Below are positions 8,793-14,613 of a stretch of 14,613 nt of DNA, one piece after another. Both the position numbers and the translations under genes were made by a program. The stretch's first letter is position 1; each line of letters begins with the position of its first letter. This DNA comes from JAYSSF01 sp043720715. GTDB taxonomy: Bacteria > Patescibacteriota > Gracilibacteria > Absconditabacterales > Absconditicoccaceae. Below the pieces are notes generated by a model. The model ran no database searches and was not told the DNA's origin. It worked only from the letters and a program-made list of their open reading frames with translations. The stretch spans positions 1 to 14,613 of the forward strand of contig JAYSSF010000064.1 in assembly GCA_043720715.1 (NCBI GenBank), written 5' to 3'.

Positions 8793-8838
8793 TTATGATG
8801 AGCCTAACTATTATGTTTTTTACTCATCATAATAGGCT
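8793..8838 (-). promoter_or_regulatory. two mutually exclusive hairpins
   Basis: TTATGATGAG (8793-8802) is a perfect 10-bp complement of CTCATCATAA (8823-8832). Overlapping it, AGCC..TATTATG (8801-8804 and 8809-8815) pairs with CATAATA..GGCT (8828-8838), 11 bp with one bulge. Both cannot form at once. Read leftward, the element lies after the 67-residue gene and 37 nt before the membrane-protein gene, as a terminator/antiterminator or leader switch would. The T-tails are weak (AGTTTTG), so the role is open. Confidence 0.45.
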
Positions 8839-8915
8839 TGCTATCATTAGTTCACTCATACGAGTACCAAGGTTCTCGAGGAAATACTAAATAACTTCAC
8901 AAAAAAAGTGTTTCC

Positions 8916-9119
8916 TTAATGTTTTTTACGTTCAATCATAGCATTTTCATACTGATCAAGTGACTGATCAATTTGTCATTTTTTGGCTGTAGTAGGGCGA
9001 GGCGCTGATGGTGTATCCATCATCTTGGCAATATTGCTTCCTAGGGCTTCTGCTGGATTGAGGGCAAGTGATGCGATACTCGATGCGATCGATTGCTTGG
9101 TGCTTGAATCTGCGGTCAT
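8916..9119 (-). CDS. small 67-residue protein overlapping the sufD-like gene
   Basis: Frame from ATG 9119 (MTADSSTKQSIASSIASLAL) to TAA, with one UGA-Gly (AKKGQID). Residues 1-35 look like an amphipathic helix, the middle is Pro/Thr-rich and the end is a charged helix (DQYENAMIERKKH). No membrane span and no known family. Its ATG forms an ATGA with the TGA codon that would be the stop of the upstream SufB/D-like gene under the standard code. Under code 25 the two frames overlap by 79 nt. The regular composition of this frame, compared with the odd tail of the other, suggests that this one is real. Confidence 0.6.
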
Positions 9120-9775
9120 GAGATACCAATACAAGATAAAACATTATTTGTAACCATGGTTACGAGGGGCGATATGATTGATTCTGAGTTAATGTGTGTT
9201 GTCATACTACGTATCATGCTCTCGATGATGAGTTGTGTACTCTGTGTACGATCCAGTCCTCTGGACATACAGTAGAACATCTGCATCGGATCAATACGAT
9301 CTACCTTGGCACCATGTGAAGCTGAGATATCATTACTCCTTACATCCAATACTGGTAATGTGCGTAACTTGAGTTTGCCTCACAATAATACATTTTGTTC
9401 CAGTAGATTTCAAGTCGATCATGAGATATCTGGGGCAATAATCACGTTGCCATCTACCGTGATATCACTATGTGGAGTACAAAATGACACAATATGAATA
9501 TTACTCATCGACTTGGACTCAGCCAGAGTGCTCGTAAATTTGAGACTTGTCTGTACTCATGATGACATCACTATTGCACGTATCACAGCCTGAGAGTTGG
9601 CTAAGTGAGACACATCAATCACCACCTGTGCATCAGATACGATCACGAGATAATTGAGCATAGAGTCAGATTGACATATAATCTTTTTGACTCCATTGCT
9701 CGAGTAGAAAATATCTACCGCTTCCGCCGTATTGGTGATTGATTGAGATGTGTAGTTGTTGGTAGTGGTGGACAT
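9041..9775 (-). CDS. short SufB/SufD-like Fe-S scaffold protein
   Basis: 244 residues, about half the usual SufD length, covering only the beta-helix core and C-terminal helices of the SufBD family, which form the SufBCD scaffold for Fe-S cluster assembly. Visible marks are repeated beta-helix turns (residues ~45-150), the SASHGAKVDRID motif with H154 (matching the conserved SufD His), MFYCMSRGLDR, and the IIESMI helix. The N-terminal domain is missing, so it may work as a minimal homodimer or with a partner elsewhere; no sufC or sufB is in the window. Its ATG overlaps the stop of the CDPS gene (TAATG), showing translational coupling. Residues 220-244, after a UGA codon, are Ser/His/Pro/Gln-rich and look like a read-out of the neighbouring gene's other frame. 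Confidence 0.8.
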
Positions 9776-11115
9776 TAGTTATTTACAATAGAATCAATAC
9801 TAGCATCAATAAGATCTTTTAACTCAAATTCTCATCGTGGCAAGGCAATACAGTTATCATATATTTCTACCGGCCTATCTCCCCATCATTTCTGTACTAA
9901 AACAGTAGAATCTAAAACTCTTTCTGTCAAGAACTGATCTACAAGTGTATCTTCCCAAAATGCAATATCGGCCCTATTATCTAAAATGTATTCAATTTCA
10001 GTACCAATCGGAGCTAGCTGAGGCAACCGAATAATTCTTGCCTGAGGAAAATATTTTTGTACAATATCATGGTGGATATCATTTTCCTTGACCACAATTC
10101 TAACTATACTATTTTGTTGCAAATCTTCGAGAGACATTGAAGCATGCTTTGAATCACTACGCATATATCAATAAATATTACTATTGATAATAGATTTAGA
10201 GAAGAATAATTCTAACCTTCTCGACATAGTAGGTCGAACAGGAGCACAAAATATATCTACAAATCATCAATTTATCCTTGAAGCAATGACGCCGTAACCA
10301 CTCTGCTCAATAAAGTTAAGATCAAGATCGCTAGACATAGAAACATGCTTCATAATATCATAAAATACTCATGAGAATACTCATTCCTTTACACCAAATA
10401 ATCAAGGAATATAGGGAACATAAGCACAATTAATTGATCATCTTTGTTGTATAATGTCTAGTCTCGATAGGCTCTGTTCATCAACAGATAGATATGTCTC
10501 ATAAGGTGCTTCAAGTAATATAAAATCAAGATGAGACTTAATCTGTCCATCAAATACTCCAGCAATATAATCCTCATACACCCTCCATGGCTTATGATAT
10601 ACATAATTAACTTTATCTACACCAAAATAATCTGGCGCAAATTCCAAAAAAGCAATCTCCGACAACAAGTAGTGTGTAGCTTGATCTAGTTGTTCTATAG
10701 TATAATCCTTTCCACTATTATCGAGAACTTGCTTTGACGTGTCTTGAACAGATTTACTAAATGATATGTTTTCGTGGTAGAGCATTTTTATTCTGTCAAA
10801 TTGAGTTAGATATCATAAATGATTTGCTATATCGTTAGACCAATCAATAATTTCAATCAAAGAAGAGTCCAGTCACATAGAATCCAGCACCAATGCTGTT
10901 TTATTTTTAAGGTTATTTCATTTAAGAATTGCTTTAGATCTAGCTTTTGAAAAGGTATATCACATTGCGAGATAAGTCGAAATAGCTGGCTCATCAGCAA
11001 CCATGATTACGGCTTTCCCATATTTTCTGATACCTTCCTTTAATAAATAAGCTACTTCTTTATTTCTAAAATAACTATTCCCAGGACTCATTCCAATGAT
11101 GGGTAAAGATGTCAT
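9775..11115 (-). CDS. cyclodipeptide synthase fused to a SBP_bac_3-like ligand-binding domain
   Basis: 446 residues. The N-terminal half (1 to ~215) is a CDPS, which takes two aminoacyl-tRNAs and makes a cyclic dipeptide. S10 is the nucleophile in GMSPGNSYF, with N13 in the AlbC Asn40 place. Y149 and E153 (HYLLSE) match AlbC Y178/E182, FAPDYFGVDKV follows, and Y173-H174 (VYHKPW) match Y202/H203. The N..YH set puts it in the NYH subfamily. The C-terminal half (~226-446) reads as a full type-2 solute-binding domain: FSGVFYDIM, INGGFVDI, RPTMSRRLELFFSKS, SLEDLQQNSIVRIVV, LDNRADIAFWED, as in amino-acid-binding SBP_bac_3 proteins. There is no signal peptide, so it is cytoplasmic. Of 26 Gly codons, 13 are UGA and spread over both halves. 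The start at 11115 lies 29 bp after the rseP stop; an earlier ATG (11202) lies within rseP. The product cannot be predicted. Confidence 0.88.
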
Positions 11116-11144
11116 TATATCAAAAAATATTAATAAAATACCAC

Positions 11145-12326
11145 TTACCCCCCAAACAATCCCCAAGCTCTGACAAGGTCCTGTCAGAGTATATAAATTC
11201 ATAGTGCCATCAGCGCAATGAAGAAAAACATATTGATATAGTTTTCAATCACAAAGTACTTCTGTGGTTTAAATCTTCCTACTGCCTGGATGATCGATCA
11301 TACTACTCTACCTCCATCGAGTGCTGGAATTGGGAGTAGATTAAATAACGCAAGAGACAATGAGATCAATCATGCGAATGCAAGATATGCTGACCAACCT
11401 CTTGTATTAGCAATATCCTTGCCGGCTTTGATCACGCCTGCAGGTCCGGACATCATCTTGAGTCCGTCTTGCGTTGTTTTCACATTGAATGAGATCAAAC
11501 TTGATCCGATACGACCCAGACCTTTGAGCATTGCACGAGATTGATATCTCAGCTCATCCCAGGCCATGCTCCATGATTTCGCACCAAAGGCTACCGTCTT
11601 CAATACTGGCTTAGTAATACCAATACCCAACTGACAAGGTCATACACAAGCATATGATAATGTCTGCTGGGATCAATCAGCCTTACCGACGTCGACTTGG
11701 ATCGTCTGATCTTTGAGAGTTGAGAGGTTCTTGACTAAACTATACACAGAGACGGGAGATTGGTTGATAGCAGTGATCGTATCTCATGATTGTAGACCTT
11801 GCTTCGCTGCCCATGAATCGGATAATATCTCGCTAATCATTGCACTCTGAGTCACAACATCAGTATCGGTATATCACTTAGTATACAGTGTATCCACGCT
11901 TGGTGAGAGGTACGATGTGTTGCTATTCATATCTGTCGATACTTGGATCGGCTGTACTCCCACCATAAATACGACCACAAAGATCAAGTAGGTAGCGATA
12001 AAATTCATCGTAATACCGGCCAACAAGATCACAATCTTACGCCACAATGACGCAGTAATGAGGCTATCAGACGCAAGAAACTCTTCTTCATTTTCAGGAT
12101 CTTCTCACTTGAGTCTAACAAATCATCCTAGTGGTATCCAATTGAGAGTATATTCGGTTCCTGCTTTGTCAATCCGCATCTTCAGTGCCTTGGGAGGTAT
12201 GCCCACGCCAAACTCCAATACCTTCACACCCAGTTTCTTCGCCGCCCAGAAGTGTCCTAACTCGTGAATTACTACGAGTAACATCAACATCACTATTCAC
12301 ACGATAATCGCTACAATTGTTCACAT
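11145..12326 (-). CDS. rseP: RseP-like site-2 zinc metalloprotease (M50)
   Basis: Intramembrane protease that cuts membrane-bound anti-sigma factors or signal peptides. 393 residues. TM1 (2-20) runs into the H21-E22-L-G-H25 zinc motif; TM2 is ~98-123; one PDZ domain is at ~160-215 (AAKQGLQSGDTITAINQ); SGPAGV is at 293-298; TM3 leads into N329-LLPIPAL-D337-GG, the third zinc ligand; TM4 is ~363-380. One PDZ domain is typical of many non-proteobacterial RseP proteins. Twelve or so UGA-Gly codons. The ATG at 12326 is the first in frame after an upstream TAG; a few hydrophobic codons before it lack a start. It lies 30 bp after the FtsL-like gene and 29 bp before the CDPS gene, in one string. Confidence 0.93.
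11168..11189. repeat. perfect hairpin near the end of rseP
   Basis: CTCTGACA (11168-11175) and TGTCAGAG (11182-11189) form a perfect 8-bp stem with a 6-nt loop. It lies within the last codons of rseP, about 20 nt before its stop and 53 nt before the CDPS start. No T-run follows (a G-rich stretch does), so it is not a normal terminator. It could pause ribosomes or mark a processing site between the two genes. Confidence 0.5.
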
Positions 12327-12356
12327 CAGTCAGAATACAAAAATATAAAATCACTA

Positions 12357-12656
12357 TTATTTTGTCACATCAAGTTTGATGATATTTGTTTGTTGTTTAT
12401 TAATCTTCGCATTCCATTGTCCCACAAAATCAACATTTACCTTATCCCATAGCTGTCTTTTGGCAATTGCTACCTGAAATGCGGCAACATTATGACGAAA
12501 CTTCACATCATCCAGCTCCTTCATGCTCTGACGGAGAAAGTATCATTTGGTGCTGGTGTTATTGATCGTAATCAGATAAAACAGCACAAAAAACAAGATC
12601 CCGGCAAGCAGTCCCCCAACCTTAAACCATGACCATCGATGTGACACTTTGTGCAT
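12357..12656 (-). CDS. FtsL/DivIC-like single-pass membrane protein
   Basis: 99 residues: basic N-terminus (MHKVSHRWSWFK), one membrane segment at ~14-32 (GGLLAGILFFVLFYLITI), then an extracytoplasmic helical part beginning STKGYFLRQSMKELDDV with a heptad-like pattern. Size and layout match FtsL/DivIC-type division proteins, whose sequences are poorly conserved, so this rests on architecture only. UGA-Gly occurs in STKGYF. The start is bounded by an in-frame TAG upstream. First recognisable gene of the leftward rseP-CDPS-sufD string; the wider dcw division cluster is not present here, which weakens the FtsL reading. Confidence 0.65.
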
Positions 12657-12990
12657 TTCGGTTTGGAAAAATAGACTATCTGACTATAGTGTTTGTGTTT
12701 CCAAATTCCACCTAATTTATGTTGCCCACGTGCAATCGTTGGATAGATTGCAAGAATCCGTAAGCAAACAATCACAGCAAAAATCAACAAGCCCGATTGA
12801 GCGGGTCCAAGTAACAACGAATCCTTGAAGAAAGGGCTTTGGGGGCGAAAATCGGTTCGTATGAGCAATAAAATTAGTAAGATAAACATATTGCTCTATC
12901 CAACAAGTCCTTTGTTTCTTTGGGACGCAACGCGAAGCTAATCCTTTAGGACAAAGAAAAAGAAACATAATTTACCGCATATCTCCACTA
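12657..12990. other. intergenic region between FtsL-like gene and trmH
   Basis: 334 bp between divergent genes, which must contain promoters for both. It carries an inverted repeat, TTTCTTTG (12915-12922) and CAAAGAAA (12952-12959), framing a GC-richer core with GGAC, GCAACGCGAAGC and CCTTTAGGAC segments, a foldback that looks like a dispersed palindromic element. CCCG/CGGG (12792-12805) is a small hairpin. CATAAT at 12966-12971 could be the -10 of trmH, with no good -35. Long minus-strand open frames cross it but contain no UGA-Gly codons and look like chance. Confidence 0.45.
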
Positions 12991-13485
12991 ATGAAAAAAC
13001 CAGCTATCATCCTCGAAAATCTCCGTAGTGCCTACAATGTCTGAAATATCGTACGTACTGCTGATGCACTATGACGAGACGTCATCATAGCATGATATAC
13101 TCCCTCGCCACTTTCCAATCCCAAGGTACAGAAGACGTCACTGTGAGCACAAAACATGATCACCATCCACGAATATCCATGACGTCATCACGATGGCACA
13201 GACCTCCTCGCAGTCCAATCAGCGATCGAATTTGCGAGAGCAACATATGGTCCAGTCTATGCTCTCGAAATCACTGATACAAGCCAAGATATTAGATCAA
13301 TCAACCGACAACAATTAGATTGAGGCTTTGCACTCCTCGTAGGTAATGAGCCAGACGGTGTCGAACTCTCTACTCTATCATCCGTCGACTGAGTCCTCCA
13401 CATCCCCATGATCGGCTCCAAAGAATCTCTCAATGTCGGTCAAGCTGCTGCAATTGCGATGTGGCACTCAAAGAGTAGTTTTTAA
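12991..13485 (+). CDS. TrmH/SpoU-family RNA 2'-O-methyltransferase
   Basis: 164 residues, the length of minimal SpoU enzymes that methylate ribose 2'-OH in tRNA or rRNA with S-adenosylmethionine. All three motifs of the knotted fold are present: motif 1 ENLRSAYNVGNIVRTADAL (N16, R22), motif 2 ALLVGNEPDGVE, motif 3 IPMIGSKESLNVGQAAAIAM. Eight or so UGA codons are read as Gly, two of them inside motif 1 and the helix after it. No extra RNA-binding N-terminal domain. The precise target (e.g. TrmL-like tRNA position 34 or rRNA) cannot be told from sequence. Transcribed away from the FtsL-like gene and converges on the radical-SAM gene with 10 bp between stops. Confidence 0.92.
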
Positions 13486-13495
13486 ATATCAACGA

Positions 13496-14503
13496 CTATT
13501 TAGGATTAACGAGCTTTAAATGATCTTGCCGAGCATCTTGTTTCTTAGAATTACTATAAGTGGTAATATTATTTAATATAATACTTTTTAGAGATTGTTT
13601 AATTGGCTCATTTTTCATGAGCGATTGTCTAAGGATTGAATGTGGGACTCGTAAAAAAGGATTAGATGCTTCAATACTACTATGATCAATAAGAACACCA
13701 TGGGGATAAATTGAGACACGATCACAATCAGTACTAATTGCATTATTTAGATAACCTTCCATAGAGGCTGGCTTATTTCTAGCAATAGTTCTACCACCTA
13801 TCTGAAAAAACTGTTGTTCGCGATATAAACTAGATTCAAAAATGGACACACTCGCAACTCACCAATCTTTGAATCAATATCTTTGAAATGAATCAAAATA
13901 AGAAATATTTTCATCTATCTCGATTTGACTATCTAAGTACTGACTAAAATAATTCATTTGCTCTTTTAAAACTCAAAGTCATTTTTTTATTGTTGCTGAC
14001 GAGTGCATATTGTACTCCAATCACAATCAGCATCATCATGATCATCGAGAACTAATATTATTATAAAGCCCAAAAAAAATATTTTTTACAATTTCAAACT
14101 CATCAGGACTCAATTCAATGTTAGGTCTAGTGATAGTAACCTTAATAATATTGCCTACAGTTTTAAATTTTCTCATTAATTTTTCTATACAAGACAATAC
14201 ATATAAGTCATAGTTTTGATTTTGTAGAATTTTTCACAATCATATAGAAATCGCTTTACAAAAATCAGGACGCAGTATATTTGGTATCGATTCAACAATC
14301 TCAATATTTTCTGAGAGATTGTATGTTAAAGCGTATCCCAATTCTTTACTTATCATATACTCTTGAAGAATATTAAATGTATCCGCAACATTTCCATCAA
14401 TTTTATTAGTTTGAGAATGAGATCTTCAATAATCATGAAGATTACATCAAGGGCATTGTATAGAACACGACTTAGGGTAAGGATACAACTCAATATTAAA
14501 CAT
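13496..14503 (-). CDS. small radical-SAM-type protein
   Basis: 335 residues from ATG 14503 to TAG. The N-terminus MFNIELYPYPKSCSIQCPGCN has C13-x3-C17-x2-C20, the motif that binds the [4Fe-4S] cluster of radical S-adenosylmethionine enzymes, at the usual place after a first beta strand. The Gly inside the motif (residue 19) is UGA. Later segments read like alternating strands and helices, e.g. GNIIKVTITRPNIELSPDEF and DRVSIYPHGVLIDHSSIEASNPF; no SPASM or other Cys-rich C-terminal domain is seen. A clear GGE-type strand is not obvious, so subfamily and substrate are unknown. A run of UGA codons at ~165-171 (RGSGGCGLGLE) interrupts any standard-code reading. Upstream in-frame TAA fixes the start region. 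The frame also holds an internal ATG at 14008 with a GGAG before it, probably chance. Confidence 0.78.
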
Positions 14504-14536
14504 TAGCACAGTAAAAATGAAAAGTTATCATATTAA

Positions 14537-14564
14537 TTGCACCACTATATAAAGAAAGTATAAT
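14537..14564 (+). promoter_or_regulatory. rightward promoter at right edge
   Basis: TTGCAC (14537-14542), 16-bp spacer, perfect TATAAT (14559-14564). The -35 hexamer is the same as that of dedA. Transcription would begin near 14571, 26 nt before the ATG at 14597. Confidence 0.55.
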
Positions 14565-14586
14565 TACTGCCTTTATTTAGTATCAA
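14557..14586 (-). promoter_or_regulatory. possible leftward promoter of the radical-SAM gene
   Basis: On the minus strand TTGATA (14586-14581), 18-bp spacer, TATACT (14562-14557). The -10 overlaps that of the opposing promoter, so the two would compete for polymerase. It would give a leader of about 45 nt to the ATG at 14503. Confidence 0.4.
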
Positions 14587-14596
14587 TCTTCTACAC

Positions 14597-14613
14597 ATGG
14601 CTACAAGACTACT
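14597..14613 (+). CDS. possible gene start at right edge
   Basis: ATG at 14597 opens M-A-T-R-L and runs off the window. It is supported only by the promoter 33 bp upstream. Nothing can be said about its product. Confidence 0.35.

Noticed and set aside
9775..11202. Longer CDPS frame beginning at ATG 11202
   Set aside because: The extra 29 codons are an out-of-frame reading of the rseP C-terminus. The ATG at 11115, after the rseP stop, places the catalytic Ser near the N-terminus and avoids the overlap.
12572..12889. 105-residue minus-strand open frame, MFILLILLLIR...
   Set aside because: It has no UGA-Gly before its TGA, overlaps the start of the FtsL-like gene in another frame, lies mostly in a region with a second overlapping long frame, and resembles no protein. 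Treated as chance.
13496..14008. Separate 170-residue gene starting at ATG 14008 with an upstream GGAG
   Set aside because: The same frame is open up to ATG 14503, once UGA is read as Gly, and carries the CX3CX2C motif there. The GGAG is within coding sequence and no other gene here uses a Shine-Dalgarno.
1..14613. tRNA, rRNA, CRISPR array, transposase or phage genes
   Set aside because: None was seen on either strand by eye; no acceptor/T-arm consensus, regularly spaced repeats or DDE/integrase motifs were found. A covariance-model scan would be needed to rule out small RNAs.

Overview
This window reads as a chromosomal fragment from a bacterium that translates UGA as glycine (genetic code 25), the code of Absconditabacteria (SR1) and Gracilibacteria (BD1-5). 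Read with the standard code, almost every gene is cut into pieces. Read with UGA as Gly, the pieces join into full-length proteins with intact active sites. Examples are ribonucleotide reductase NrdA and NrdB, RNase HI, RseP, a SpoU-type methyltransferase, a SufB/D-like protein and an RNHCP zinc-ribbon protein. No gene ends in UGA; all close with UAA or UAG. No gene start has a convincing Shine-Dalgarno. The sequence cannot tell SR1 from BD1-5.

Layout. 1-200 is a regulatory segment holding a terminator for nrdA and a consensus leftward promoter inside a cluster of CTAAAT/ATTTAG hexamers. 201-4730 (minus) is a nucleotide-reduction operon, nrdB - unknown gene - nrdA, with two NrdR-type boxes just upstream of nrdB. 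NrdB has the residue pattern of class Ic enzymes (Phe in place of the radical Tyr, Glu as first metal ligand). 5076-6650 (plus) is a DedA-family membrane protein and an unknown gene, and 6739-7227 (plus) is rnhA. 7230-8756 (minus) holds an unknown gene and a pair encoding a membrane protein and an RNHCP protein, separated by a good terminator.

8916-12656 (minus) is a compact gene string: FtsL-like membrane protein, RseP/M50 protease, a cyclodipeptide synthase (CDPS) fused to a SBP_bac_3-like amino-acid-binding domain, a short SufB/D-like protein and a 67-residue protein. 12991-13485 (plus) is a TrmH/SpoU methyltransferase, and 13496-14503 (minus) is a small CX3CX2C radical-SAM-type protein. 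A further plus-strand gene may begin at the right edge.

The most striking item is the CDPS fusion. The synthase half keeps the catalytic Ser, the Tyr/Glu pair and the N...YH signature of the NYH subfamily. It is joined in one open frame to a complete type-2 periplasmic-binding-protein fold with no signal peptide. I know of no described system of this kind. It suggests a cytoplasmic, ligand-sensing cyclodipeptide maker in a reduced, host-dependent bacterium. Other points worth attention are the near absence of UGA-Gly codons in the body of nrdA compared with its tail, a palindromic element inside nrdA's coding sequence, and a sufD/downstream-gene ATGA junction that would be a normal stop/start overlap only if UGA were a stop.
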